A DNA stretch of 30,562 nucleotides from JAAZIN01 sp964464625 (GTDB lineage Bacteria; Bacillota; Dethiobacteria; DTU022). The stretch lies in the NCBI GenBank assembly GCA_964464625.1, contig CAYXKD010000021.1, forward strand, positions 1 through 30,562. Direction: 5' to 3'. The number at the start of each line of letters is the position of its first letter. Positions within the stretch are counted from its first letter, which is position 1. Below are positions 1 to 7,625 of the stretch, piece by piece. Position numbers and translations under genes: made by a program. A model generated the notes under the pieces. It had not been told where the DNA came from. It did not search any database and saw only the letters and a program-made list of their open reading frames with translations.

Positions 1-2
1 TT

Positions 3-149
3 TGCAAAGCCAGGCTGATAAAGTACAAGGTGCCCCGCCAGGTGGAATTCCGCAGCGAGTTACCGAAAACAATGGTGGGGAAAATCCTGCGCAAAGATCT
101 TTCTATTGAGGAGCAGCGCCGCCGCCGGATGGAGCTGCTGGAAGAGTAG
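3..149 (+). CDS. AMP-dependent acyl-CoA synthetase/ligase, C-terminal end (partial)
   Basis: The reading frame is open at the left edge and ends at TAG 147-149, giving 48 residues. They match the C-terminal subdomain of the ANL (acyl-CoA/acetyl-CoA synthetase) superfamily: a KVPRQVEFRSELPKTMVGKILRK-like stretch containing the GK(I/V)LR motif, whose lysine (in VGKILRK) is the residue that acts in the adenylation half-reaction. The remaining tail is Arg/Glu-rich. The family activates a carboxylic acid to its CoA thioester with ATP. The acyl specificity cannot be told because the substrate-binding domain lies outside the window. It converges on gatB, with a hairpin terminator between them. Confidence 0.85.
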   Translation, partial: CKARLIKYKVPRQVEFRSELPKTMVGKILRKDLSIEEQRRRRMELLEE

Positions 150-214
150 CAGGGGGCATTCCCGGGGTCCGGCAGGGTTTAATGTCCCCTTGAAACGCCA
201 CTTTATTTCAGAAT

Positions 215-240
215 GCAAAGGCGGCCCAGGCCGCCTTTGC
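215..240. terminator. Hairpin between convergent acyl-CoA synthetase and gatB
   Basis: A perfect 12-bp inverted repeat (215-226 and 229-240, GCAAAGGCGGCC and its complement) is separated by only two bases. It lies 66 bases after the stop of the plus-strand gene and 8 bases before the stop of gatB on the other strand, so it could stop transcription from both sides. The flanking T-tracts are short and broken, so termination efficiency is uncertain. Confidence 0.65.
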
Positions 241-247
241 TAATGTG

Positions 248-1678
248 CTAAAGTTTTTCCCTGAAAAGGCGGTTTAGCTCCTGGGGATCGGCGCGGCCTT
301 TTGTCAGGGCCATGACTTTGCCCACCAGGAAGGCCAGCGCTTTCTTTTTACCTTTGCGAAAGTTTTCCGCAGCGTCAGGGTTTTCAGCGATAACCTGTTC
401 CACCAGTGGTGCCAGCGTTTCATCACCCGAGATTTTGCCGAGGCCCCGCTGCCGGACCAGCTTTCGCGGGGAGGCGCCGCTTTTTACCGTCTCCGCCAGA
501 AGCTCCTTGGCCACAGGGCGGTTAATCTCCCCTGCGTCGAGCAGTTCAAGCAGTTCCACCAGCATTGCCGGGGCAAATTCATCGGCCTTTTTACCGCTTT
601 CGCGCAGCTGATAGACCAGATCACCCTGGACCCATTTTACCAGGTTCTGGTAGTCATGATAATCTTCTGCCGCCGCCTCAAAAAAATCGGCCAGCTCACG
701 GACTCCCGTTAGCAGGGATGCCTCTTCAGGAGAAAGATCGTAACTTTCCCACAGGCGCTGCCGCCTTTGCCGCGGCAGTTCAGGGAGCTGCTCCCCCACA
801 GCTTCTATAAGTGAAGGGTCAAGAATGAGAGGCGGCAGATCCGGTTCGGGAAAATAGCGGTAATCGGCAGTCCCCTCTTTTTTACGCATGATCACGGTAA
901 CTCTGCGGGCGTCATCCCAGTGGCAGGTAGCCTGGACTATTTCGCCACCGCTCCGTAGAACCTCCGCCTGCCTGTCTGCCTCATAATTCAAAGCCTGCTC
1001 CACCGCCCGGAATGAATTCAAGTTCTTGACCTCCGTCCGGATGCCCAACTCCCTTGAGCCGGCCGGGCGCAGCGAAATGTTGGCATCGCAACGCATGGAG
1101 CCCTCCTCCATCTTTACGTCGGATACTCCTGTATAAAGCAGCAGTGTTCGCAGCTCCTCAAGAAAAAACCGGGCTTCCTCTCCTGTGGAGATCTCCGGCT
1201 CAGTAACAATTTCCAGCAGGGGCACCCCGGCCCTGTTGTAGTCGACCAGGGAATAGGAGGCGCTTAAAATGGAATCCCCTGCATGGATCAGCTTGCCTGC
1301 CTCCTCCTCGATATGAATGCGATGCAGGTTGATCCGGCGATTCCCTCCGGGGAAATCTACTTCAAGGTAGCCCCCCCAGGCCAGTGGTTCTTCATCCTGT
1401 GAAATCTGGTATGCCTTGGGAAGGTCCGGATAAAAATAGTTTTTTCTGGCAAATACACTTTTCTCCTGCACCCGGCAGTTCAGGGCCAGGGCGGCCCGAA
1501 GGGCATACTCTACGGCACGGCGGTTCAACACCGGCAGGGTTCCGGGAAGCCCCAGGCAGCCCGGGCAACAGTTGCTATTGGGCTCCGCTCCGAAGGCAGT
1601 GCTGCATCCGCAGAATATTTTTGACCGGGTCTGTAATTCAACATGAATCTCAAGACCGATGACAGCTTCATATTCCAT
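248..1678 (-). CDS. gatB: Aspartyl/glutamyl-tRNA(Asn/Gln) amidotransferase subunit B
   Basis: GatB (476 aa, usual family length) is the kinase/tRNA-binding subunit of the GatCAB amidotransferase. This complex converts misacylated Glu-tRNA(Gln) and/or Asp-tRNA(Asn) to the correct aminoacyl-tRNA using ATP and glutamine-derived ammonia. The N-terminus carries the family signature YEAVIGLEIHVELQT followed by a zinc-type cysteine cluster (FCGC...NCCPGC, residues about 22-41). HIEEEAGK and DYNRAGVPLLEIVTEP follow in the cradle domain, and the C-terminal helical/YqeY-like tail ends in LNRLFREKL. The ATG is preceded by GGAGGGAGG at good distance. It is the last gene of gatC-gatA-gatB, 24 bases after gatA. 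No glutaminyl- or asparaginyl-tRNA synthetase gene is in the window. Confidence 0.97.
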   Translation of the reverse strand: MEYEAVIGLEIHVELQTRSKIFCGCSTAFGAEPNSNCCPGCLGLPGTLPVLNRRAVEYALRAALALNCRVQEKSVFARKNYFYPDLPKAYQISQDEEPLAWGGYLEVDFPGGNRRINLHRIHIEEEAGKLIHAGDSILSASYSLVDYNRAGVPLLEIVTEPEISTGEEARFFLEELRTLLLYTGVSDVKMEEGSMRCDANISLRPAGSRELGIRTEVKNLNSFRAVEQALNYEADRQAEVLRSGGEIVQATCHWDDARRVTVIMRKKEGTADYRYFPEPDLPPLILDPSLIEAVGEQLPELPRQRRQRLWESYDLSPEEASLLTGVRELADFFEAAAEDYHDYQNLVKWVQGDLVYQLRESGKKADEFAPAMLVELLELLDAGEINRPVAKELLAETVKSGASPRKLVRQRGLGKISGDETLAPLVEQVIAENPDAAENFRKGKKKALAFLVGKVMALTKGRADPQELNRLFREKL

Positions 1679-1702
1679 TGAAAAACCTCCCTCCAGGACT
1701 TG

Positions 1703-3175
1703 CTAAAGCCGGACCGGCGGAAACTGCGGACGCAGCGGCGCCGGGCCACAGCTTTGCTCCAAAAGATGGGCTGCCCGGAAAAGGAGCTCTTCCCGGAAAG
1801 GTGCTGCCGTTAGCTGCACCCCGGTGGGCAGGCCGCCCCTGTCAAAGCCGCAGGGAACAGAGATGGCGGGCACCCCGGCCAGGGGCCCCGGTAAAATGCA
1901 GATATCAACATGGTACATGGCCACAGGATCATCTATCTTCTCTCCCAGCTTGAAAGCAGTCGTCGGTGTAACCGCCCCAAGCAGCAGATCAAAGCGTTCA
2001 AAAGCAGACTGGTAATCGCGACAGATTAGTGTACGCAGGCGCATTGCCTTTACATAGTAGGAATCATAAAGGCTTTCACGCAAAATATGTGTTCCCAGCA
2101 GAATACGCCTTTTTACTTCTGGCCCGAACCCTTCACCCCGCGAACGACTGTACATTTCAGTCACATTTTCCCCCTCTGCGCTGCGACCATATCTCAGCCC
2201 GTCGTAGCGGCCCAGGTTGGAGGCGGCCTCGGCGGCGCAGATGATATGATATGCTTCCAGGCTGTGCTCCATATGCGGCAGGGTAGTCTCTTCCACCACT
2301 GCTCCCTTTTCTGAAAGGATTTTAGCGGCTTTGTGAACAGAGGCAAGAACCTCCGGATCAAAACCGGCAGGTATGCTCTCTTTCACCAGAGCCACCCGCA
2401 GCCCTTTGATTCCTTTCTCCAGCGAAGCCGCGTAGCCTGGAACCTCTTCAGCCGATGAGGTGGCATCGGCCTTATCCGGCCCGGCAATGAGCTCCAACAG
2501 CAGCGCAGCATCGGCGGCAGTCAGGGCCAGCAGTCCCACCTGGTCCAGCGATGAAGCCAGGGCAATCATTCCCGCGCGGGAAACCCGCCCGTAGGTGGGA
2601 CGCAAACCTACCAGGCCGCAGAAAGCGGCTGGCTGGCGCACCGATCCCCCCGTGTCCGAGCCCAGCGCCAGCGGCGCCATCCCGGCGGAGACAGCCGCAG
2701 CGGAACCGCCGCTGGAGCCTCCGGGGACCCGTTCCAGATCCCAGGGGTTGCTGGTGGGGAAAAAAGCGGAGTTCTCAGTAGAGGACCCCATGGCGAATTC
2801 GTCAAGGTTGGTCTTGCCCAGAAGGGGCATACCTGTGGAGCGGGCTTTATTGACCACAAACGCATCTTGCGGGGGTACATAGTTCTCAAGAAAATGCGAG
2901 GCGCAGGTTGTGGGAATGCCGCCTGTGCAGATATTGTCTTTTACTGCCAAAGGGATTCCAGCCAGGGGGTGCAGTTTTTCACCGCTGCCCCTCTTTTTAT
3001 CCACCGCCTCAGCTGCGGCAAGTGCAACTTCGGGAGTCAGGGTTATATAAGCGCTGACCTGCGACTCCACCTCTTCAGCACGCTCTATAAAACTTTGTGC
3101 AACCTCCACAGCACTGACCTTATTTTCCTGCAGCAACCGGCTTAATTCCAGAGCTGTCATCTCAAAAAGATTCAT
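1703..3175 (-). CDS. gatA: Aspartyl/glutamyl-tRNA amidotransferase subunit A
   Basis: GatA (490 aa) is the amidase-signature subunit that hydrolyses glutamine and delivers ammonia to GatB. The catalytic Ser-cisSer-Lys triad is visible at the family positions: Lys79 in LAVKDNI, Ser154 in PGGSSGGSAA and Ser178 in GSDTGGSVRQPA. The rest of the amidase-signature fold (SYDQVG-type SSLDQVG segment, then LLGAVTPTTA and PCGF near the end) is intact. The ATG start has AAGGAG upstream at suitable spacing. It lies 45 bases downstream of gatC and 24 bases upstream of gatB, consistent with one transcript from the promoter at 3605-3633. Confidence 0.97.
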   Translation of the reverse strand: MNLFEMTALELSRLLQENKVSAVEVAQSFIERAEEVESQVSAYITLTPEVALAAAEAVDKKRGSGEKLHPLAGIPLAVKDNICTGGIPTTCASHFLENYVPPQDAFVVNKARSTGMPLLGKTNLDEFAMGSSTENSAFFPTSNPWDLERVPGGSSGGSAAAVSAGMAPLALGSDTGGSVRQPAAFCGLVGLRPTYGRVSRAGMIALASSLDQVGLLALTAADAALLLELIAGPDKADATSSAEEVPGYAASLEKGIKGLRVALVKESIPAGFDPEVLASVHKAAKILSEKGAVVEETTLPHMEHSLEAYHIICAAEAASNLGRYDGLRYGRSAEGENVTEMYSRSRGEGFGPEVKRRILLGTHILRESLYDSYYVKAMRLRTLICRDYQSAFERFDLLLGAVTPTTAFKLGEKIDDPVAMYHVDICILPGPLAGVPAISVPCGFDRGGLPTGVQLTAAPFREELLFRAAHLLEQSCGPAPLRPQFPPVRL

Positions 3176-3220
3176 CGAACTGCTCCTTATAACGATTTAC
3201 CCTTTTCAGAAGGGTTGTTT

Positions 3221-3529
3221 TTAGTCAGGCTTATCTCCGGCAATACGGGGGACGCAAAAATGATCTTCACTCCGGTGAATAGTGTTTTTAAACACAAATT
3301 CCCGGGGAAGTGAAGGCTGCACCTCATCTTCCCGGAAACGGACCTTCAGCGCTGCCGGATGGACAGCAGGCTCTACACCCGCTGTGTTAACCTCTCCGAT
3401 CTTGCTGAGCATCTTGATCACAGCATTTAAGCGGCGGGCAATCTGCTCTTTTTCAGCAGGGCTCAAGTAGAGGGAGGCCAAAATGCACAGTTCATCCAAT
3501 TCCTTTTCAATACCCGGATCAGCAGCCAT
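3221..3529 (-). CDS. gatC: Aspartyl/glutamyl-tRNA amidotransferase subunit C
   Basis: GatC (102 aa) is the small belt-like subunit that stabilises the GatA-GatB interface. It shows the typical N-terminal helical part (ELCILASLYLSPAEKEQIARRL), an IGEVNTAGVEPAVHP turn and the REDEV.PSLPREFVFKNT segment, ending close to the usual F.VPRI motif. It is first in the gatCAB operon. The ATG has a full AGGAGG site upstream. Confidence 0.94.
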   Translation of the reverse strand: MAADPGIEKELDELCILASLYLSPAEKEQIARRLNAVIKMLSKIGEVNTAGVEPAVHPAALKVRFREDEVQPSLPREFVFKNTIHRSEDHFCVPRIAGDKPD

Positions 3530-3604
3530 CTATAAAACCTCCTCTTCTTATCCGCAAGCCCGAAAGGTATGCGCAATTTATTTCAGTAAAGGAAATTTAA
3601 CTGC

Positions 3605-3633
3605 ATTATACCTTAACAGCAGCGATCTTTAAA
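3605..3633 (-). promoter_or_regulatory. Sigma-A type promoter of gatCAB
   Basis: On the minus strand a TTTAAA -35 box (3628-3633), a 17-base spacer and a perfect TATAAT -10 box (3605-3610) lie about 75 bases before the gatC start. No other strong -10 was seen in this intergenic stretch. Confidence 0.65.
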
Positions 3634-3759
3634 GTGCGAAAGGAAAGCGAGAAGGATAACAATGCCATACAGCGCCAGGAGAGTGTGAAGTGTAAAGGGA
3701 AGGTAGGGCAGTGCAAAACAGAGGAGATTAGAGGATGTTAATGGTAGAGAAGGGACCCC

Positions 3760-4683
3760 TTAATCAGTCAGCGGGTCGGGGTGCACGATGGCCTTGCAGT
3801 TAAATTTCTCCTCAAGCCGTTTCTGCACCAGGTGCGTAATCTCGTGCGCCCGGTGCAGGCTAATGCTGTCAGGCACCCTGATATGCATTGTCACAGACTT
3901 GTGCATGCCGTAATCGTGAACCTCCAGGTCATAAACATCGAGGACTCCCTCCACAGAAAGCGCCTCTTTTTCTATACTGAGAAGAAAATCGGGGGGAGGG
4001 GATACCCCGATAATCTTGTTGCAGGCATGATAAGCTATTTCCCCGCCGGTGTAAATAATAAAACCGGCCACGATAAAGGCGATGACCGGATCGATCCAGC
4101 CCATACCCAGGTAACTGCCGCCCACCGCAATAAGGACAAGGGTAGAGGTAAGAGCATCGCTGCGGTGGTGCCAGGCATCTGCGATGAGCGCCTCCGAGCC
4201 GATGAGCCTTCCGAGACTGCCGGCAAAACGGTACATCAGCTCTTTGATCAGGATCGATCCCGAAGCCACGATGATGGCTGCCAGGCCTGGATGCGGGGTT
4301 ATGCCCCCGGTAAGGCGCCTGAAAGCATCCCAGATGAAACCCACACCCACACCGATCAAAGCCAGGGCTACGGCTAATCCAACAAGGTATTCTACGCGCC
4401 CGTGGCCGTGAGGATGTTTCTGATCCGGCCCCTTGCTCGATATTTTAAAGCCGATGACCACCACGACAGAAGTGATTATATCGGAGGCAGTATGTGCCGC
4501 ATTGGCCAGCATGGAGACGCTGCCGGAAGTAATGGCAACGACAAATTTCAGCAAAGCCAGCACGGCGTTGCCGGCAATGCTGACCCAACCTCCTATATAA
4601 CCGAGACGCAGCCTTTCCTGCGGCAGGTTTATATCCCTGCTGCCGGCTACAATTCTTATCAGGGCCCTATCAATTAACTTCAT
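3760..4683 (-). CDS. Cation diffusion facilitator family transporter
   Basis: This 307-aa membrane protein belongs to the CDF family, which exports divalent metals (Zn, Fe, Mn, Co, Cd) by proton antiport. Six hydrophobic segments fill the first 215 or so residues. The two metal-site motifs of helices 2 and 5 are seen as HTASD (in NAAHTASDIITS) and HHRSD (in DAWHHRSDALTS). The HPHGHGRVEYL loop after helix 3 is also diagnostic. The C-terminal 90 residues form the cytosolic ferredoxin-like dimerisation domain with conserved His (DLEVHDYG, HIRVPDSISLHRAHEITH). The metal is not predictable from the sequence. It is monocistronic with its own promoter and sits downstream of gatC's promoter in the same orientation. 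Confidence 0.93.
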   Translation of the reverse strand: MKLIDRALIRIVAGSRDINLPQERLRLGYIGGWVSIAGNAVLALLKFVVAITSGSVSMLANAAHTASDIITSVVVVIGFKISSKGPDQKHPHGHGRVEYLVGLAVALALIGVGVGFIWDAFRRLTGGITPHPGLAAIIVASGSILIKELMYRFAGSLGRLIGSEALIADAWHHRSDALTSTLVLIAVGGSYLGMGWIDPVIAFIVAGFIIYTGGEIAYHACNKIIGVSPPPDFLLSIEKEALSVEGVLDVYDLEVHDYGMHKSVTMHIRVPDSISLHRAHEITHLVQKRLEEKFNCKAIVHPDPLTD

Positions 4684-4709
4684 GTAAATAATCCTCGCCT
4701 GCCCTGATT

Positions 4710-4738
4710 ACTATACTATGCTCTGCTCCTTCTTTCAA
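4710..4738 (-). promoter_or_regulatory. Sigma-A type promoter of the CDF transporter
   Basis: Reading the minus strand, TTGAAA (4733-4738), a 17-base spacer and TATAGT (4710-4715) precede the CDF start by about 30 bases. Each box matches the consensus at five of six positions. No obvious metal-regulator operator was recognised around it. Confidence 0.68.
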
Positions 4739-4867
4739 TCCAATTATTCACTTGCAAGGCTCCCCCATTGATGGAGGAAACTCTCCTGAATATTTCTCCT
4801 TATAACGCGCCCCGCTAAGGGGATAATAAAATGAAAACGTTCAAAGAGGTGATATTCAGTAGGCACC

Positions 4868-6010
4868 GTGGTGATTCTGGGTGGAGGCACCGCCGGGGCT
4901 CCAGCAGCACGCTCGCTAGGAAAACAGCTGGGAGCAGAGCACCGGGTAATCCTTATTGAAAAGGAAGGGGTGCTCATAAATTCAGCGGCTCTTCCCCTTT
5001 ATGCCCTGGGGAAGAGAGAAAGGGCTCATTTTTCCCGAAACCGCTCTTCGCTTGGCCGGCATGGAGTGGAACTGAGCCCCGGTGAGGTGCATAAAATTGA
5101 TCCTGCAGGAAAAATAATCCACACCGCCAGGGAAGAATTGAGCTATGATCTGCTTCTTATCACCGCCGGGGCGGTGCCTTACCGGGTGCATCCACCGGGA
5201 GCGGCAGAGGTGGGTGTGGATCTGCAAAGCCCTGAGGGCGCTGAAAAAATTCGCGCCTTACTGCCGCATTTTAAGGGCAGCGAGATCGCAATCATTGTTG
5301 CCTCCAGGCAGGTTAAGTGTCCCTGTGGACCGTACGAATATGCCCTGTTGCTTGAAAACTGGTTTTTCCAGCGGGAGCGCAGCCGGGATGTGAATATCAC
5401 CATCTATACCCCTGAGCCGGCCCCGCTAAATTTGCTCGGTAAAAAAGCATCCCGGGCAGTTGCCGGGCTGCTGCTCAATAGAAGCATCCGCCTGCATCCC
5501 GGGGCCAGGATCAGTCATATCGATCCCGACAACAAGATGATTTTTCTGGAGGAGGGTGGTGGCAGCTTCCCCTTTGATCTTTTACTCTATTACGCTGCTG
5601 CAGCGCCCCCGCCTTTCATCAGGGAAAGCGGGCTGGCCGGGAAGGAAGGCTGGCTGGAGGTGGAGAGAAACAGCATGTTGCTGCAGAATGATGATTCCAT
5701 CTTTGCCGCTGGAGATGTTACGGATGTGCGCAGCCCCTCCGGCGAAACGCTACCCAGAATGGGGGCGGTGGCTCACCTGCAGTCTCTTGTCGCAGCCACC
5801 AATATCAGCCGCATGATGAGGGGGGAAAAAGCTGACAGCGCTTACAGCGGATTTGCCGGACTGATTATAGATACAGGTAGAGGAGCTCTCCCCTTAGCAG
5901 GCAATTTCTACAAAGAGGTAATAGATTTTCAACCCTTTCCGTTGAGCAGGCTCTGGAGCCCGCTAAAAACCCTTTTCACGGAGCGGTGGTGGCTGCGCCA
6001 TCATAGTTAA
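4868..6010 (+). CDS. SQR/FCSD-like FAD-dependent pyridine nucleotide-disulfide oxidoreductase
   Basis: This 380-aa flavoprotein starts with a dinucleotide-binding loop (VVILGGGTAGAPAA), has the second segment LLLITAGAVPYRV and ends the FAD domain with SIFAAGDVTDV. A Cys-Pro-Cys-Gly-Pro-Tyr-Glu motif (Cys151, Cys153) matches the position of the first redox cysteine of sulfide:quinone oxidoreductases and flavocytochrome c sulfide dehydrogenases. The second C-terminal cysteine of true SQR is not present (the segment reads SGFAGLIIDTGRGA). The last 30 residues are Trp/Phe-rich and might touch the membrane. The start is GTG, with an AGAGGTGAT site about 15 bases upstream. An in-frame stop at 4850-4852 rules out a much longer N-terminus. 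The substrate is undetermined: a sulfur-compound or quinone reductase is plausible, a generic NAD(P)H dehydrogenase possible. Confidence 0.8.
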   Translation: MVILGGGTAGAPAARSLGKQLGAEHRVILIEKEGVLINSAALPLYALGKRERAHFSRNRSSLGRHGVELSPGEVHKIDPAGKIIHTAREELSYDLLLITAGAVPYRVHPPGAAEVGVDLQSPEGAEKIRALLPHFKGSEIAIIVASRQVKCPCGPYEYALLLENWFFQRERSRDVNITIYTPEPAPLNLLGKKASRAVAGLLLNRSIRLHPGARISHIDPDNKMIFLEEGGGSFPFDLLLYYAAAAPPPFIRESGLAGKEGWLEVERNSMLLQNDDSIFAAGDVTDVRSPSGETLPRMGAVAHLQSLVAATNISRMMRGEKADSAYSGFAGLIIDTGRGALPLAGNFYKEVIDFQPFPLSRLWSPLKTLFTERWWLRHHS

Positions 6011-6720
6011 AGAACAGCTGCCGCTGCGTTGACAAAAGCCCGGAAGAGAGATGTCGATGCAGGGTGATGCAGGGATTCGGGATGCCACTGCACCCCCAGG
6101 AGAAAGCGGTGTTCCCCATCCTCCAGAGCTTCGATAACCCCGTCAGGAGCGGTGGCCGTTTTTTTTAGACCCGTCGCAACAACTGCGGGTGCCTGGTGAT
6201 GAAAGCTGTTCACAGCGAGATGTCCCGCCCCAAGGATGTGTGCCAGGCGGGTATGACGGTGGATCTCCACAGTGTGCGAGGGGTGGCTGCGGGGCGCCTT
6301 CTGCCGGTGCTGCAGAAAGTCCGGCCCGGACAGATCCTGAATCAGGGTGCCGCCCAGGATGACATTTAGTATCTGCAAGCCGCGACAGATGCCCAGGAGG
6401 GGCAGCTCACCCAGTATCGCCGCCCGCACCAGGGCGAATTCCCAGGCGTCGCGCTGCGCATCAACTTCGTCAAGGCCGGGCTGCGGTTCTTCCCCATAGT
6501 AGAAAGGAGACACATCACCGCCGCCGCTGAGCAGAAGCCCATGGAGAGAGCCGGCAAGGGAAACCGCTGCTGCAGGATCCATAGGTGGAATAAGGAGAGG
6601 GAGGGCACCGGCCTCTTCGATTCTGCGGCTGTAAGCATAGGGCAGCCAGAGCTGGCGGCTGTCATAATTCCGGCTAACAGTAATCCCAATTATCGGTTTT
6701 CGCGGTGCCGTTTTGGTCAA
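6007..6720 (-). CDS. Class I glutamine amidotransferase-like hydrolase (peptidase C26, PuuD-like)
   Basis: This 237-aa protein belongs to the gamma-glutamyl hydrolase / gamma-glutamyl-GABA hydrolase group (peptidase C26). The nucleophile elbow is LGICRG, and the His-Glu of the triad lie in GVQWHPES near the C-terminus. Other family marks are GGGDVSPFYYGEEP and the VNSFHHQA segment. The start is TTG with AGGAGGA six bases upstream; an ATG inside that site is out of frame. Its stop codon shares the TTAA at 6007-6010 with the stop of the flavoprotein on the other strand. No polyamine catabolism genes are nearby, so hydrolysis of a gamma-glutamyl amide is the safest statement. Confidence 0.88.
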   Translation of the reverse strand: MTKTAPRKPIIGITVSRNYDSRQLWLPYAYSRRIEEAGALPLLIPPMDPAAAVSLAGSLHGLLLSGGGDVSPFYYGEEPQPGLDEVDAQRDAWEFALVRAAILGELPLLGICRGLQILNVILGGTLIQDLSGPDFLQHRQKAPRSHPSHTVEIHRHTRLAHILGAGHLAVNSFHHQAPAVVATGLKKTATAPDGVIEALEDGEHRFLLGVQWHPESLHHPASTSLFRAFVNAAAAVL

Positions 6721-6886
6721 CAGCCATCCTCCTGTTTACCGTGGATAACTCAAACGCCCCGGCAAAAGAGGTGGATTTTGAGGGCAACCCGGTTTGCCTT
6801 GTGGCATGAATAGGCCAGCAGAATGACAAAAACACCGGGGACATATCCTCATCGCCGGTCTAAAGAGTTTAACCTTACAAATGGAA

Positions 6887-7246
6887 CTAAAATTCTATAA
6901 GGCCGAGGCTGATTCTCAGCGCCTCGTCAATTTTTAACATGATCTGTTCATCGAGCCCGGTGACTTTTTTCTGGAGACGTTGTTTGTCAATTGTCCGGAG
7001 CTGCTCTAGCAACACCACTGAATCCCTATCCAAATCGTAGCCCGACGCGCTTATCTCTACATGGGTAGGCAGTCTGGCTTTGTCGATTTGCGAAGTGATG
7101 GCGGCAACAATTACTGTGGGGCTGTAGCGATTGCCTATATCATTTTGTATCACCAGCACAGGTCGCACCCCGCCCTGTTCGGAACCAACTACGGGGCTCA
7201 AGTCAGCAAAATAAATAGAGCCTCGTTTAACTTCCACCGGCTTCAC
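6887..7246 (-). CDS. mazF: MazF-family mRNA interferase (EndoA/NdoA toxin)
   Basis: This 119-aa toxin is very close to the Bacillus EndoA pattern: KRGSIYFADLSPVVGSEQGG, RPVLVIQND, NRYSPTVIVAAIT, LPTHVEI and RTIDKQRL. The family cleaves single-stranded mRNA at short specific sites (UACAU in Bacillus) and the arginine and threonine/serine residues of the active site are kept. The start is GTG in a GTGA overlap with the antitoxin stop, so it is translationally coupled. It is the last gene of alr-mazE-mazF. Confidence 0.95.
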   Translation of the reverse strand: MKPVEVKRGSIYFADLSPVVGSEQGGVRPVLVIQNDIGNRYSPTVIVAAITSQIDKARLPTHVEISASGYDLDRDSVVLLEQLRTIDKQRLQKKVTGLDEQIMLKIDEALRISLGLIEF

Positions 7247-7515
7247 TCTCCACTGACCAGTTCTTCTATAATCCTGCCAGCCTCACTTTCAGCATAAATA
7301 GCTTCTTTGGAAAGCGCCAGGTTGATCCTGGCCATATCGAGGTAGCCTCTCTGCATCCGTTCGCGGATCTGCCGTTTTTTCCGCTCCTGCAGATATAACT
7401 TCATCGCTTCACGGATAAATTCACTGCGCGTTCTATTTTCCAGGGCCACAATCCCGTCCACTTCTGTCAAGAGGTTTTGCGGCAGGCTAATCATGATCCT
7501 TTTTGTTTCCACCAT
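7243..7515 (-). CDS. mazE: Ribbon-helix-helix antitoxin of MazF (EndoAI/MazE-like)
   Basis: This 90-aa protein has an N-terminal ribbon-helix-helix DNA-binding domain (KRIMISLPQNLLTEVDGIV, then RSEFIREAMKLYL). A basic linker and a C-terminal acidic part (EAGRIIEELVSGE) that should wrap the toxin follow. The start is taken at the ATG at 7515, because AGGGGGT lies nine bases before it; an in-frame ATG 33 bases further upstream has no such site. It overlaps mazF by four bases. As in Bacillus it lies directly after alr. By family analogy the pair would autoregulate its own promoter. Confidence 0.92.
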   Translation of the reverse strand: MVETKRIMISLPQNLLTEVDGIVALENRTRSEFIREAMKLYLQERKKRQIRERMQRGYLDMARINLALSKEAIYAESEAGRIIEELVSGE

Positions 7516-7625
7516 ATTGCCAGTTACCCCCTTCATTAGTAATAACAAACAAGCCGCATTGTTTCCATATGAGCTATTATACGGTTCCGTTTAATAGTTA
7601 TGCAGCATGCTCCGATAAAAGAAGT

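Noticed and set aside
3781..4377. 198-aa plus-strand frame
   Set aside because: It is the complement of the CDF transporter coding sequence.
6774..6866. Possible terminator or repeat remnant after mazF (GGCAA...TTGCC dyad; CACCGGGGACATATCC near 6832)
   Set aside because: Stems are five bases long with no T-tract, and no second copy of the motif occurs in the window.
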